From Tistrella mobilis KA081020-065 (GTDB lineage Bacteria; Pseudomonadota; Alphaproteobacteria; Tistrellales; Tistrellaceae), in NCBI RefSeq assembly GCF_000264455.2, contig NC_017956.1, positions 62,001-126,000 on the forward strand: a stretch of DNA of 64,000 bases, written 5' to 3'. Of the stretch, positions 23,835 to 34,146 are shown in pieces. The first letter of the stretch is position 1; each line of letters opens with the position of its first letter. Both the position numbers and the translations under genes were made by a program. The notes below the pieces were generated by a model. It ran no database searches and was not told the DNA's origin. It saw nothing but the letters and a program-made list of their open reading frames with translations.

Positions 23835-23939
23835 GATGGCCCTGTGTTAGTGCCTGACGTGCGGTTTGGGAAGTGGTAATCGGCGGCCCGAGCCGCTACC
23901 TCTTGCCGCGGTCCCACCCGCGAACCGGAACCCTGCCCG

Positions 23940-25097
23940 ATGACCGCGTCCGCCGCCAGCCTTTCCGATCCCGCCGCCGCCCGACGTCCCCGCATCTGTC
24001 TCGGTATCGAGACCAGCTGCGACGAGACGGCGGCGGCCGTGGTCGTGTCCGATCCGGCCGCGCAGCCGGGGCAGGGGCGGCCGCTCGGCACCATCCGCGC
24101 CCATCTGGTGCTCTCGCAGATCGACGAGCATCAGGGCTTCGGCGGGGTGGTGCCAGAGATCGCGGCACGCGCCCATATCGACCATCTGGACCGGCTGGTT
24201 GCGGCGACGCTGGACGAGGCGAAGCTGGGGCTGGGCGATCTGGATGCCATCGCCGTCACCTCGGGCCCGGGGCTGATCGGCGGGGTGATGGTCGGTCTGA
24301 TGACCGCCAAGGGGCTGGCGCTGGGCGCGGGCGTACCGCTGCTCGGCATCAATCATCTGGAGGCGCATGCGTTGACCGCCCGCCTCACCCATGGCGTCGC
24401 CTTTCCCTTCCTGCTGCTGCTGGTCTCGGGCGGCCATTGCCTGATCGCCGAGGTCACCGGCCTCGGGCAGTATCGCCGTCTGGGCGCCACCATCGACGAT
24501 GCGGTGGGCGAGGCCTTCGACAAGACCGCCCGCCTGCTGGGCCTCGGCTATCCCGGCGGGCCGGCGGTCGAAGCGGCCGCCCGCGACGGCGATCCCGCCC
24601 GTTTTGCCTTTCCGCGGCCGATGATCGGCCGGCCGGATTGCGACTTCTCGTTCTCGGGCCTCAAGACCGCGGTCCGTCAGGAGGCGGAGCGGATCCGGGT
24701 GCTGAGCCGGCAGGACGTCGCCGATCTGGCGGCGAGCTTTCAGGCCGCGGTGTCCGACAGCGTCGCCGACCGGGTCGGCCGCGCGGCCGAGGCATTCGTG
24801 GCCAGCCATGGCCGCGGCCATGCGCTGGTGGTGGCCGGCGGTGTCGCCGCGAACACTGCGTTGCGCACCCGGCTGGGCGATGTCGCCACCCGGCGCGGCC
24901 TGCATCTGGTGGCGCCGCCGGTCAGGCTGTGCACCGACAACGGGGCGATGATCGCCTGGGCCGGTCTGGAGCATCTGGCGGCGGGTGGCGACCTGTCCGC
25001 CGATGACGGCCTGGCCCTGATCCCCCGCGCTCGCTGGCCGCTCGACCCCCATGCCGAGCAGATCGTGGCCGGCGGGCGGGGACGCCATCGGGGCTAG
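23940..25097 (+). CDS. tsaD: tRNA N6-adenosine threonylcarbamoyltransferase TsaD
   Basis: This 385-aa enzyme transfers the threonylcarbamoyl group to A37 of tRNAs reading ANN codons, working with TsaB and TsaE. The N-terminal [12 protein letters not shown] and the metal-binding [12 protein letters not shown] motif (two His) are intact, as are the phosphate loops [10 protein letters not shown] and [13 protein letters not shown]. It is divergent from hemC, a standard alphaproteobacterial arrangement. Confidence 0.97.
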   Translation: MTASAASLSDPAAARRPRICLGIETSCDETAAAVVVSDPAAQPGQGRPLGTIRAHLVLSQIDEHQGFGGVVPEIAARAHIDHLDRLVAATLDEAKLGLGDLDAIAVTSGPGLIGGVMVGLMTAKGLALGAGVPLLGINHLEAHALTARLTHGVAFPFLLLLVSGGHCLIAEVTGLGQYRRLGATIDDAVGEAFDKTARLLGLGYPGGPAVEAAARDGDPARFAFPRPMIGRPDCDFSFSGLKTAVRQEAERIRVLSRQDVADLAASFQAAVSDSVADRVGRAAEAFVASHGRGHALVVAGGVAANTALRTRLGDVATRRGLHLVAPPVRLCTDNGAMIAWAGLEHLAAGGDLSADDGLALIPRARWPLDPHAEQIVAGGRGRHRG

Positions 25098-25108
25098 GAA
25101 GCCAGTGT

Positions 25109-26155
25109 TCAGACGGGATAGCCCAACGCCTCCAGCCCCGGCCGGCAGGCTTCGGTGAGGGCGGCGTAGACGTCCGGCGGCAGGTCGGCGGCGCGGGAGC
25201 GGGCGGGGCGCGGGATGGCCGAGACCTCGTCGAGCCAGGCCGGATCGTCGAGGCCGGGATCGATGAAGCGGATCATGGCCTGAAGCTGTTCACGGGGCGC
25301 GCGCTGAACGTCTTCGAAGGCGACGGTCAGCAGGCGGTCGGGCGGCAGCGGGTCCAGAACCTCGCGGGCGAGGCCGATCATCAGGCTCCAGAAGGCGCCG
25401 AGTTCGGGCAGGGTGACGCCCTCCGCCAGCCGGCGGGCATTGATGAACGGGAAGATCATCCGCTGGGAGAGGACATCGATCTGCCGGCCCCGATCGCGGG
25501 TGAAGTCGCGGGTCGCATCCACGCCCAATCGGCGGGCCGCCTTCATTGCCCCGACCAGCACCTTGAAATTGTGATGCTTCTCCATCGACATCGCGGTGTC
25601 GCGGCCGTCGCGATGGACATGGATCACGCGGGCGTCGGGGAAAAGGCGCAGCAGCTTGGCCGCCAGCATCAGCGACCCGCCGGAACGCTCGATCCAGACC
25701 CTGCGGCCGAGGCGGCCGGCGAGCTCTTCGAAGAGGGCCCGGTACTGATCGGCAAGCGGCATCGCCGGCCGCGCCCGCACCACGGGTTCCAGTGCATCGT
25801 AGAGCGCTTCGGGGGCGTCGGTCAGATGCGGCAGGGTGACCATCATCATCGGCGGCAGATCCGCCAGGCCGTAGCGCATGCCCGGCCGATCATAGGGGTA
25901 GAGCATTTCATCGACGACGATGCCGTCGCGGAGCATGGCGCGGAGCGCCGGGCTCTGGCGGGAGAGGATCCGCCAGAAGCCGTCGCCGTCGATGCTGTCA
26001 CGGGCGAAGGCCTCGGGGCCGAGCGGCACGAAGAATTCCGACAGGCTGAGCACCGCCGGATGCCGGGAGAGCAGGTCCGAGATCATGGTGGATCCGCATC
26101 GCCCGGTGCTCAGCACCAGCACCGGCGGGATGTCGGTGGTCCGGGGCACGGTCAC
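25109..26155 (-). CDS. Sulfotransferase family protein
   Basis: This 348-aa protein starts with a GTG (26155) that overlaps the stop of the gene upstream (GTGA). The N-terminal VLVLSTGRCGSTMISDLLSRHP is the 5'-phosphosulfate-binding loop of PAPS-dependent sulfotransferases, and LFPDARVIHVHRDGRDTAMSM is the second, 3'-phosphate-binding motif. The acceptor substrate cannot be told from sequence. Overlap with an MpaB-like gene argues that the two are translated together and act in one small pathway. Confidence 0.8.
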   Translation of the reverse strand: MTVPRTTDIPPVLVLSTGRCGSTMISDLLSRHPAVLSLSEFFVPLGPEAFARDSIDGDGFWRILSRQSPALRAMLRDGIVVDEMLYPYDRPGMRYGLADLPPMMMVTLPHLTDAPEALYDALEPVVRARPAMPLADQYRALFEELAGRLGRRVWIERSGGSLMLAAKLLRLFPDARVIHVHRDGRDTAMSMEKHHNFKVLVGAMKAARRLGVDATRDFTRDRGRQIDVLSQRMIFPFINARRLAEGVTLPELGAFWSLMIGLAREVLDPLPPDRLLTVAFEDVQRAPREQLQAMIRFIDPGLDDPAWLDEVSAIPRPARSRAADLPPDVYAALTEACRPGLEALGYPV

Positions 26156-27324
26156 GACGGGCGGTCCTTTTCGGCATGGAGATGGGCGGGCATGCGGTAG
26201 TCGTTGCCGGCCCCGTCCGAAAAGGAGAGGTCGATCATCTGCGCGAACTGGAAGGCGCGGCGGCGGCGATCCCAGGCGGGGACGTGGCGCCGCAGCACCC
26301 GGTCGGCCCGGTTGCGCAGGCGCAGGGCCGCCAGGGCACCGAAATTGCGCGCGGGCGGGTAGTTCAGCGCATCGGCCAGCTGATCGCCGATCATGCCCCG
26401 CGACACCGAATAGATCAGGCGGACCAGCTTGCGGCGCTGGCCCGCATCGGTGATGCCGGCGACCACCGGTGCCGAATTGATCAGACCGTTGGCGAGCAGG
26501 ATCGCCTCCAGATCCGGCGGTGGCTCTGCCGCCATGCCCAGGCGGAAGAGACGCATGGCGGCGGCTTCGTCCACCGCCTGCAGCTCGGGCGCCACCCCCA
26601 TCAGATGGCCGGAATAGCGCCAGATCATCATGAAAGAGCGGCGCTCGTCCTCGGTGGGCTCGACGCCGAGTTTGCGGGCGCGATCCAGCAATCCGCCCGA
26701 GAAGGCGGCGGTGGCGAAAGCGATATGGGCCGAACTGAGTGGCACGCCCCAGGCGGGGGTGTCCCATTCCTCGGCCGTGGCCAGCAGTACGCGCAGCCGG
26801 GCATGCATCAGCCGGATGCGGACCGACATCTTCCAGCCGTCGCCATGGCGGTCGAGCCCGCCGGGCAGAAAAATCTCCGAGATGTGGCGGTTGTTCTGCT
26901 TCAGCCGGCGCACGCCCTGGTCCACCAGCCGGCCGGTGATCGAGAAGGACTTGCTGATCAGGGTGGAGAACCCCTCGACGAGCACGGCGCCCACGAAGGC
27001 CGCAATGAGCATCTCGGAATTGCCATGGAAAGCCCGGCAGCCCGGGCCGGTGAAGCCGGGATCGAACCAGTCCGGCACCCGCTCGGTTTCGGCCAGGAAA
27101 TCGCGCCAGGCGGCAGGGGCATCGGCTACGGCCATCGGGCCGCCATCCATGCCCCGGTGCATCCAGTCGCGCTGGACCGGAGCCGGTACGTCACGGAAGG
27201 CCGCCATCACCGCATCCGCCAGAGGATCACCGATCATGGTATGACGGAGATATGTTTCGGTCAGTGCAGGATCGATGCGGCGGGCGTGGACCATGCCGTC
27301 CTGGTAGGCACTCGGGATCTGCAT
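26152..27324 (-). CDS. MpaB/DUF2236-family oxygenase-like protein (copy 1)
   Basis: This 390-aa all-helical protein belongs to the family of MpaB and the rubber oxygenase Lcp (DUF2236). The recognisable elements are WKMSVRIRLMHARLR, followed by WGVPLSSAHIAFA with the His expected to ligate heme b, and IWRYSGHLMGV. Family members cleave C=C bonds with O2, but most bacterial relatives are untested. It shares order, length and motifs with the gene at 27349-28512, so the two are tandem paralogs. It overlaps the sulfotransferase gene by four bases. Confidence 0.75.
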   Translation of the reverse strand: MQIPSAYQDGMVHARRIDPALTETYLRHTMIGDPLADAVMAAFRDVPAPVQRDWMHRGMDGGPMAVADAPAAWRDFLAETERVPDWFDPGFTGPGCRAFHGNSEMLIAAFVGAVLVEGFSTLISKSFSITGRLVDQGVRRLKQNNRHISEIFLPGGLDRHGDGWKMSVRIRLMHARLRVLLATAEEWDTPAWGVPLSSAHIAFATAAFSGGLLDRARKLGVEPTEDERRSFMMIWRYSGHLMGVAPELQAVDEAAAMRLFRLGMAAEPPPDLEAILLANGLINSAPVVAGITDAGQRRKLVRLIYSVSRGMIGDQLADALNYPPARNFGALAALRLRNRADRVLRRHVPAWDRRRRAFQFAQMIDLSFSDGAGNDYRMPAHLHAEKDRPS

Positions 27325-27348
27325 GCGTGGCTCCGGGCAGACGTCAGG

Positions 27349-28512
27349 TCAGGCGGGGAGTTCGTCCTCCGCCGCCGCTTGGGGAAGGCCGGTGTCCAGC
27401 CCTTCGAAAGAGAGATCGAGCAGCTGGGTGAACTGGCCGGCACGGCGGCGGCGGTCATAGAAACCGATATGCCGGCGCAGCAGCAGATCGGCCCGGTTGC
27501 GCAGCCGGATCGCGGTCAGGGTATCCATGCCGCGGGTCTCGGGGAAGTGCAGGGCGGTTGCGAGATCGCCACCGATTAACCCGCGCGAGATTCCGTAGAG
27601 CTGCCGTACCAGCCTGCGGCGCAGGTCGGGATCATCGACCCCGGCGGCCATCGGGGCGGAATTGATCAGGCCGTTGGCGAGCACGATGCCTTCGATCTCG
27701 GGCGGCGGTTCCATCATCCGGCCGATCCGGAACAGCTGCTGGGCCTCGATTTCATGGCGCGGCAGCAGCTCGGCCGGCACGCCGGTCAGATGGCCGGCCA
27801 TGCGCCAGATCATCATGAAGGCGCGGCGCTCTTCAGGGAACAGCTCCACACCCAGCACCCGGGCGCGTTCCAGCAGCCGGCCCGAGAGAGCGGCATTCAT
27901 GAAGGCGATATGGGCGGCGCTGAGCGGCGTGCCCCAGTCTTCGTGGTTCCAGTCGGCGGAACGCGCGGTCAGCAGGCGCAGGCGGGCATGCATCAGCCGG
28001 ATGCGCAGCGCCATTTTCCAACCTTCGCCGAACTCGCCGAGCCCGCCCGGCAGGAAGATTTCGGACAGCAACTGGTTGTTCTGGCGGAAGCGCCGGCCGG
28101 CCTGATCCCCCAGCCGACCGCTGGTGATGAAGGCCTTGGCGATCAGGGTCGAATAGGCTTCGACCAGCGAGCCCGCGACGAAGGCCGCGAGAAACATGCG
28201 GGAATTGCCGTGAAAGGCCCGGCAGCCGGGCAGGGTCCGGCTCTGGGTGAACCAGTAGGGGACGTCCGTGGCATGCGCGAAGAGGTCGCGCAGCGCCTGT
28301 GGCGCGTCATCCAGCCCGGCCAGACCTTGGTCAAGCCCGATCCGGATCCACGGGCGTTGTCGTGCGGTGGCGGCAGCCGCAACCGCCGCATCGGCGAGCG
28401 GGTCGCCCAGGCTCAGATGACGGGCATAGCGCTCCGCCAGCCCGGCATCGAGAAGCCGGGCCCGGGCGAAGCCGTCCCGGAAGGCGGCGGGTATGTCCAC
28501 GACCTGGGTCAT
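27349..28512 (-). CDS. MpaB/DUF2236-family oxygenase-like protein (copy 2)
   Basis: A 387-aa paralog of the neighbouring gene. Shared blocks include the CRAFHGNS core, EIFLPGGL, MALRIRLMHARLRLL, WGTPLSAAHIAFM and IWRMAGHLTGVP; by eye about half the residues agree. The putative heme-ligand His and the upstream Arg pair are retained. It is first in the three-gene leftward group with copy 1 and the sulfotransferase, separated by 24 bases. Substrate unknown. Confidence 0.75.
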   Translation of the reverse strand: MTQVVDIPAAFRDGFARARLLDAGLAERYARHLSLGDPLADAAVAAAATARQRPWIRIGLDQGLAGLDDAPQALRDLFAHATDVPYWFTQSRTLPGCRAFHGNSRMFLAAFVAGSLVEAYSTLIAKAFITSGRLGDQAGRRFRQNNQLLSEIFLPGGLGEFGEGWKMALRIRLMHARLRLLTARSADWNHEDWGTPLSAAHIAFMNAALSGRLLERARVLGVELFPEERRAFMMIWRMAGHLTGVPAELLPRHEIEAQQLFRIGRMMEPPPEIEGIVLANGLINSAPMAAGVDDPDLRRRLVRQLYGISRGLIGGDLATALHFPETRGMDTLTAIRLRNRADLLLRRHIGFYDRRRRAGQFTQLLDLSFEGLDTGLPQAAAEDELPA

Positions 28513-28629
28513 GTGGCGGCAGAGGCTCCCGTGACCTGCGGGCTGGATCGGGCTGCGGAATCTTAGGCGCAGCCGACCCGTCGGGTCCAGGGGCGCAAAG
28601 CCCTGCCGCTCATGAACGTATCCGGTGGG

Positions 28630-29469
28630 TCACTCCGTGGCGAGGTTTTCTGCGCTCACGGCCGGTGGCGGCGGTGCCGCATCGGCGCGGTATTCGGTCC
28701 AGGCCAGGCGTGCCGAGAGTGCCAGACAGGTGCAGACCAGCAGCGGTTTCACGATCCGGGTGCCGCGGGCGATCACCAGGACGGCCCCGATACGGGCGCC
28801 GATGATTGCACCCGTGGCCATCACCGCCCCCAGCATCCAGTCGATATGGCCGCCGAGCGCGAAGACCGCGAGGGCCGAGAGATTGCTGGTCAGGTTGAGC
28901 AGCTTGGTCTCGGCCACGGCCCGGCGCATGCCGCGGCCATCGAGGGCGACCAGCGCCAGCATGAAGAAGGAGCCGGTCCCGGGCCCGAAGAAGCCGTCAT
29001 AGAAGCCGATCAGCGGCGCCACGATCCAGCCGGTGACCCAGCCCGGCACGCGGGCCTCGGCATCGATGTCGCCCACCCGTGGCGAGAGCAGGAAATAGGC
29101 GGCCATCACACCCAGCAGCACCGGCAGGATACGGCCCAGTGCCGAGGGGTCGATCGACTGGACGGCGAGCGACCCCAGGGCCGCCCCGGCCAGCACGGTC
29201 AGGATCCGCGGCACCACCTCGCGCACCCGTACCTGGCCCGAGCGGACATAGGTGATCGCCGCCATGGCCGTGCCCATCGAGGACTGCACCTTGTTGGTGG
29301 CGATCGCGGTGGCAGGTGCCACGCCGGCTGCGAGCATGGCGGGCAGGGTGATCAGCCCGCCGCCGCCGGCAATGGCGTCGATGGCGGCGGCCACGACCGC
29401 GGCTGCGAACAGGGCCAGCAGCAGATCCGGGCCGACGGGATGGGTGAGGAAGGCCGACAGGATGTCCAT
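28630..29469 (-). CDS. TSUP-family (TauE/SafE) membrane permease
   Basis: This 279-aa protein has about eight hydrophobic segments and the two halves typical of the TSUP family: an N-terminal IDAIAGGGGLITLPAMLAAG with ATAIATNKVQSS, and a C-terminal GFYDGFFGPGTGSFFMLALV. These proteins export sulfite, sulfoacetate or related anions. The nearby sulfotransferase may be coincidence. Complete and normal in length. Confidence 0.88.
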   Translation of the reverse strand: MDILSAFLTHPVGPDLLLALFAAAVVAAAIDAIAGGGGLITLPAMLAAGVAPATAIATNKVQSSMGTAMAAITYVRSGQVRVREVVPRILTVLAGAALGSLAVQSIDPSALGRILPVLLGVMAAYFLLSPRVGDIDAEARVPGWVTGWIVAPLIGFYDGFFGPGTGSFFMLALVALDGRGMRRAVAETKLLNLTSNLSALAVFALGGHIDWMLGAVMATGAIIGARIGAVLVIARGTRIVKPLLVCTCLALSARLAWTEYRADAAPPPPAVSAENLATE

Positions 29470-29599
29470 GACGCGCAGAAGCCGGAATAGGGGCGGGGGT
29501 ACCTTGGGGTGTACGCCCCGCCCGCCTGCCGGTCACCCGAATTTCCCTCGCGCCCGACGCAGGGCCGCCCTGCATCTGCCGTCAGTTCCGCATCTGCCG

Positions 29600-30583
29600 T
29601 CAACCTTGGGCCGGGCGCACATCCTGTGCATGGGCGGCCATGGTGGCCGCAATCGCGCGCTCGGGCGCCGTCGGCCGGAAATCGGGCACCAGCACCTGAA
29701 GACGATTGCCGGTGAGCACGACCGGATCGTCGAACAGATAGCGCAGCTCCAGCAGCTCGCGGGCGACCGGATCGGTCAGGGCTGCCAGGCGCAGCAGCCA
29801 CCAGGGCAGGCGCTTCGGGCCGAGCCGGGGGTGGCCTGCGGCAGCCGCCGCCATCTCCATGAAGCGGCGCTGCGTGTCGAACAGCTGGGCCGTCAGATGA
29901 ACATGCTCCACGGGGGCCAGGCGTTCCGGCGCCTCGAGCAGGTCGGCAGTGAGCCGGGCGAGGTCGGGCACGAAGCACCACTGGTGCGGCAGGTCGAGCG
30001 GCCCCGGCCAGCGCGGCGCCTGTCCCTTCGCCAGCCTGGCGAAGATCATGTCGGTCAGCCCGTTACGCACCGTCGGGCCGTAGAAATCGCCGGCGCGCAG
30101 GATCAACACCGGTGCCGCGCCCTCGCGGCCCAGCGTCTCGATGGCGGCCTCGAGATCGGCGCGCAACCGGCCCTTGACCGTATCGGGGCGGCGTTCCGCC
30201 TCTTCATGCAGCGGCCGGGCATCCTGACGGCCGAAGGCATAGACATTGCCGGGGAAGACCAGGCGGGCACCGCTTGCGCGGGCGCCCTCGATCGCGGCCG
30301 CGGTGATGCGGCGCATCGCCGGGTCCCATTGCGGATAGGGCAGGTTCACGGCATGGACGATCGCATCCATGCCCTGCGCGGCATGGGCGACGAGCGCCGG
30401 GTCGCGGGCGTCGCCGACCACGATATCGGCGTCTTCCGGCAGGCCCAGCCGGCCGAGCCGGGCCGGATCACGGACCAGAAGCCGCAGATACCAGCCGCGC
30501 CGGCCCAGCTCCTGCGCCATCGCGCCGCCGAACCCGCCCGCCGCCCCAAGGATCAGGGCCTGCCTGTTGCCGCTGTCGACCAT
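29600..30583 (-). CDS. NAD-dependent epimerase/dehydratase (extended SDR)
   Basis: This 327-aa protein begins with a Rossmann fold, LILGAAGGFGGAMAQELGRRG, and keeps a VVGDARDPALV acidic pocket and a PGNVYAFG stretch in place of the usual YxxxK region. That makes it an atypical extended SDR of the NmrA-like or epimerase type. Such proteins act as sugar-nucleotide epimerases, reductases or redox sensors. The substrate is not evident. Confidence 0.72.
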   Translation of the reverse strand: MVDSGNRQALILGAAGGFGGAMAQELGRRGWYLRLLVRDPARLGRLGLPEDADIVVGDARDPALVAHAAQGMDAIVHAVNLPYPQWDPAMRRITAAAIEGARASGARLVFPGNVYAFGRQDARPLHEEAERRPDTVKGRLRADLEAAIETLGREGAAPVLILRAGDFYGPTVRNGLTDMIFARLAKGQAPRWPGPLDLPHQWCFVPDLARLTADLLEAPERLAPVEHVHLTAQLFDTQRRFMEMAAAAAGHPRLGPKRLPWWLLRLAALTDPVARELLELRYLFDDPVVLTGNRLQVLVPDFRPTAPERAIAATMAAHAQDVRPAQG

Positions 30584-30840
30584 GCGCGTCTCCCGCTCCG
30601 GACCGATATCGCCAAAGGTAGGGGGCGCGGGGCCGGCCTGCCAATGTCATGATGTGTGAAGGACAACCGACGGCAACCATGGCGCGTTCCGCGGGCCACC
30701 GCTCCGGGGAGGGAGAGGGTGAAAGACCCCCTTGGAACGCGGTCCTGGCGGTCGCGGCCGTCCCGGACTTGCCGCACAGGACGTCATCGGCGCAGAATGG
30801 CGACGCCCGAACCATCCTGCTGCCGAGGAGTAAGGCCCCC

Positions 30841-31125
30841 ATGCTGTTCGCCATCATCTGTATCGACAAGCCCGGCCACGAGGCCGTACGCCTTGAGAAC
30901 CGCCCCGACCATGTGGCCTTTCTCAAGGAAGAGGGCGAGCAGGTGGTCTTGGCCGGACCTTTCCTCTCCGACGACGGTGCCACGATGATCGGCAGCCTGC
31001 TGATCTATGACGCCGAAACGCTGGAGGAGGCGAAGGAGTTCGCTGCCGGTGATCCTTACGCAAAGGCCGGGCTGTTCGAAAGCGTCACGATCCGTCCGTG
31101 GCGCAAGGTTTTCGACAATCGCTGA
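30841..31125 (+). CDS. YciI family protein
   Basis: This 94-aa protein starts MLFAIICIDKPG and has the YciI fold pattern: RPDHVAFLKE, AGPFLSD with the conserved His/Asp region, GSLLIYDAETLEEAKEFAAGDPYAKAGLF. Members are small putative enzymes related to muconolactone isomerase folds, with unknown substrate. It leads a short operon with the EVE and Rieske genes (gaps of 21 and 1 base). Confidence 0.88.
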   Translation: MLFAIICIDKPGHEAVRLENRPDHVAFLKEEGEQVVLAGPFLSDDGATMIGSLLIYDAETLEEAKEFAAGDPYAKAGLFESVTIRPWRKVFDNR

Positions 31126-31146
31126 CCGGCCGGGAGACGCGACGCG

Positions 31147-31566
31147 ATGGCCCGCTGGCTGGTGAAATCGGAACCGTTCAAGTATTCCTGGGACCGGATG
31201 GTCGCGGATGGCCGTACCCATTGGGATGGCGTGCGCAATCATCAGGCCTCGGCCAATCTGAAGGCGATGAAGACCGGCGATCGCGCCTTCTTCTATCATT
31301 CGAACGAGGGCAAGGAGATCGTGGGCATTGTCGAGATCGTCCGCGAATATTATCCGGATCCGTCGGACGAAAAGGGCCGTTTCGGCATGGTCGACGTGGC
31401 GCCGGTGACGGCGGTCAAGCGGCCGGTGACGCTGGCCGAGATCAAGGCCGATCCGGCGCTGGAAGGCATTGCGCTGGTGCGCCAGTCCCGGCTGTCGGTG
31501 ATGCCGGTCTCGGACGAGCACTGGGACCATATCTGCCGTCTGGCCGGCATCGAGCCCGGTGTCTGA
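31147..31566 (+). CDS. EVE domain-containing protein
   Basis: This 139-aa single-domain protein has the family features MARWLVKSEP with SWDRM, HWDGVRNHQASANLKAMKTGDRAFFYHSNEG and the final LSVMPVSDEHWDHI. EVE domains are PUA-like and bind modified bases in DNA or RNA. Full length for a stand-alone EVE protein. The position between YciI and a Rieske gene is common in alphaproteobacteria. Confidence 0.93.
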   Translation: MARWLVKSEPFKYSWDRMVADGRTHWDGVRNHQASANLKAMKTGDRAFFYHSNEGKEIVGIVEIVREYYPDPSDEKGRFGMVDVAPVTAVKRPVTLAEIKADPALEGIALVRQSRLSVMPVSDEHWDHICRLAGIEPGV

Positions 31567-31567
31567 G

Positions 31568-31927
31568 ATGCAGGATGACGGGGGGCGCCGGCTGCGGCTC
31601 TGCCCGGCGGCAGAGGTGCCGGAAGGCGGCGGCCGGGGCTTCGTGTTCGGGCGCATGCCCGAGGAATTCCGGGTCTTCGTGATCCGCTGGCAGGGGGAGC
31701 TTCGGGCGTATGAGAATGCCTGCCCCCATGCCGGCGTCTCGCTGGACTGGACGCCTGACCGGTTCTTCGACCGGACGGGCGACCTGCTGATCTGCGCGCT
31801 CCACGGCGCGCGGTTCCGTCCCGATGACGGGCTCTGTGTCGCCGGCCCCTGCCGGGGGCTGCGGCTGCCGGCGCTGGCGCTGGAGTGCGACGGGGACGGG
31901 GTGTTGCATGCAATCCGGCCGGACTGA
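31568..31927 (+). CDS. Rieske [2Fe-2S] domain protein
   Basis: This 119-aa protein carries both Rieske cluster motifs, CPHAGVSLDW (Cys-x-His) and CALHGARFRPDDGLC (Cys-x-x-His). It is a soluble ferredoxin-type electron carrier without an attached oxygenase domain. The ATG at 31568 lies one base after the EVE stop; a GTG at 31559 inside the EVE gene is an alternative. The redox partner is unknown. Confidence 0.9.
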   Translation: MQDDGGRRLRLCPAAEVPEGGGRGFVFGRMPEEFRVFVIRWQGELRAYENACPHAGVSLDWTPDRFFDRTGDLLICALHGARFRPDDGLCVAGPCRGLRLPALALECDGDGVLHAIRPD

Positions 31928-32039
31928 CGGCCGCATTGCCACGTGTAAGTGTGACGTCCGGATTTCAACCGGGCGCTGAGTGACGCTGCCGCGCCTGACC
32001 GCGGCCGCGAGGGATCCGACCGAGGGGGAAACCCAGCCC

Positions 32040-33998
32040 ATGTCAGACGACAAGACCGCAGAGCCGAAGACGCTCTATCCCGTTCCGGAGGCCTTCGCGC
32101 GTGAGGCCCTGATCGACAAGGCCCGCTACGACGAGATGTACGCGCGCTCGATTTCGGATCCGGAAGGCTTCTGGGCCGAGCAGGCCGAAGCACTGGACTG
32201 GATCAGGCGCTGGGACCGGGTCAAGAACACCGACTTCACCGGCGATGTGTCGATCCGCTGGTTCGAGGGCGGGCAGATCAACGTGGCCTGGAACTGCCTG
32301 GACCGCCACGAGGCGACCCGCGGCGCCAAGACGGCGATCATCTGGGAGCCGGATGATCCGAAGGCGCCGAACCGCCTGATCACCTATGCCGAACTGGCCG
32401 CCGATGTCCGCCGCTTCGCCAATGTGCTGAAGGCACAGGGCGTGAAGAAGGGCGACCGGGTGACGATCTATCTGCCGATGATCCCGGAAGCCGCGGTGGC
32501 GATGCTCGCCTGCGCCCGGATCGGGGCGGTCCATTCCGTGGTCTTTGCCGGTTTCTCACCCGACAGCCTGGCCGGCCGCATTGAGGATTGCGGTTCCACC
32601 GTGTTGATCACGGCCGACGAGGGCCTGCGCGGCGGCCGCAAGGTGCCGCTGAAGGCCAATGCCGACAAGGCGCTGGACCACGCGGGCGGCGTCGGCACCG
32701 TGATCGTGGTCCGCCATACCGGCGGCACTGTCGCGATGAAGGACGGCCGCGACGTCTGGTGGCACGAGGCGGTGGCCGGTGTCTCCGACGACTGCCCGCC
32801 GGAGCCGATGGAGTCCGAGGATCCGCTGTTCATCCTCTATACCTCGGGATCGACCGGCAAGCCCAAGGGCGTGCTGCACACCACCGCCGGCTATCTGCTC
32901 TACGCCTCGCTGACCCACAAGACCGTCTTCGACCTGAAGGAGGACGATGTCTACTGGTGCACGGCCGATGTGGGCTGGGTGACCGGGCATTCCTACATCC
33001 TCTACGGGCCGCTCGCCAACGGCGCCACCACGCTGATGTTCGAGGGCGTGCCCACCTGGCCCGATGCCGGCCGCCATTGGGAGGTGGTCGACAAATACGG
33101 CGTCACCATCTACTACACCGCACCCACCGCCATCCGCGCCCTGATGCGCGAGGGCGAGGCGCCGGTGAAGCGGTCGTCGCGCAAGTCGCTGCGCCTGCTG
33201 GGCTCGGTGGGCGAGCCGATCAATCCGGAAGCCTGGCGCTGGTACTATGACGTGGTCGGCGACGGCCGCTGCCCGATCACCGACACCTGGTGGCAGACCG
33301 AGACCGGTGGTCTGATGATCGCGCCGCTGCCCGGCGCCACCGACCTCAAGCCGGGATCGGCGACCCTGCCGCTGTTCGGCGTGAAGCCGCTGATCGTCGA
33401 CAATGAAGGCAAGCCGCTGGACGGCGCCTGCGAGGGCAATCTCTGCATTGCCGACAGCTGGCCCGGCCAGATGCGCACGGTCTATGGTGATCACGAGCGC
33501 TTCGCCCAGACCTATTTCAGCACCTTCCCCGGCCTCTATTTCACCGGTGACGGCTGCCGGCGCGACGAGGACGGCTATTACTGGATCACCGGCCGGGTCG
33601 ACGACGTGATCAACGTCTCGGGCCACCGGATGGGCACCGCCGAGATCGAGAGCGCGCTCGTCGCCCATGCCAAGGTCGCCGAGGCGGCCGTGGTCGGCTA
33701 CCCGCACGAGCTGAAGGGCCAGGGCATCTATGCCTATGTCACCCTGATCGCCGGCGAGGCGCCGTCGGAAGAGCTGCGCAAGGAGCTGGTGGCCTGGGTG
33801 CGCAACGAAATCGGCCCGATCGCGACGCCGGATCTGATCCAGTGGGCGCCGGGTCTGCCCAAGACCCGCTCGGGCAAGATCATGCGTCGCATCCTGCGCA
33901 AGATCGCCGCCAACGAGCATGACGGGCTGGGCGATACCTCGACGCTGGCGGACCCGACGGTGGTCGACGATCTGGTCGGCAACCGCATGAACAAGTGA
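32040..33998 (+). CDS. acs: Acetyl-coenzyme A synthetase
   Basis: This 652-aa AMP-forming enzyme activates acetate to acetyl-CoA. The adenylation signature [14 protein letters not shown], the [11 protein letters not shown] region, [11 protein letters not shown], and the C-terminal lysine motif [14 protein letters not shown] (acetylation-controlled in this family) are all intact. The start follows a GAGGGGGAA ribosome site; a frame from 31980 begins with GTG and is unlikely. Acetate activation feeds the ethylmalonyl-CoA pathway encoded at 55-60 kb. A clear terminator follows. Confidence 0.97.
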   Translation: MSDDKTAEPKTLYPVPEAFAREALIDKARYDEMYARSISDPEGFWAEQAEALDWIRRWDRVKNTDFTGDVSIRWFEGGQINVAWNCLDRHEATRGAKTAIIWEPDDPKAPNRLITYAELAADVRRFANVLKAQGVKKGDRVTIYLPMIPEAAVAMLACARIGAVHSVVFAGFSPDSLAGRIEDCGSTVLITADEGLRGGRKVPLKANADKALDHAGGVGTVIVVRHTGGTVAMKDGRDVWWHEAVAGVSDDCPPEPMESEDPLFILYTSGSTGKPKGVLHTTAGYLLYASLTHKTVFDLKEDDVYWCTADVGWVTGHSYILYGPLANGATTLMFEGVPTWPDAGRHWEVVDKYGVTIYYTAPTAIRALMREGEAPVKRSSRKSLRLLGSVGEPINPEAWRWYYDVVGDGRCPITDTWWQTETGGLMIAPLPGATDLKPGSATLPLFGVKPLIVDNEGKPLDGACEGNLCIADSWPGQMRTVYGDHERFAQTYFSTFPGLYFTGDGCRRDEDGYYWITGRVDDVINVSGHRMGTAEIESALVAHAKVAEAAVVGYPHELKGQGIYAYVTLIAGEAPSEELRKELVAWVRNEIGPIATPDLIQWAPGLPKTRSGKIMRRILRKIAANEHDGLGDTSTLADPTVVDDLVGNRMNK

Positions 33999-34006
33999 CA
34001 GGCGGT

Positions 34007-34046
34007 ATGACGGGACCAGAGGTTTCTCCTGTGGTCCCGTCATTCT
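34007..34046 (+). terminator. Intrinsic terminator after acs
   Basis: A perfect 12-bp stem (34007-34018 with 34032-34043, ATGACGGGACCA and complement), a 13-base loop and a short T-containing tail lie 8 bases after the acs stop. It can also stop leftward transcription of the dehydrogenase operon. Confidence 0.75.
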
Positions 34047-34146
34047 GAAGGCCTGATCAGCTCATCAGGTTATCAGTGCTTGCAGCCGACGGTCGATGCG
34101 GCTTGAAAAGTGGGACGAAAAATATCCGGTCCAATAGCTATGAATA

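Noticed and set aside
21966-23879. Plus-strand frame opposite hemD and hemC
   Set aside because: Shadow frame; hemC and hemD motifs on the minus strand are unambiguous.
26176-28566. Plus-strand frames opposite the MpaB-like genes
   Set aside because: No family features; both paralogs on the minus strand conserve motifs at equal positions, which proves the coding strand.
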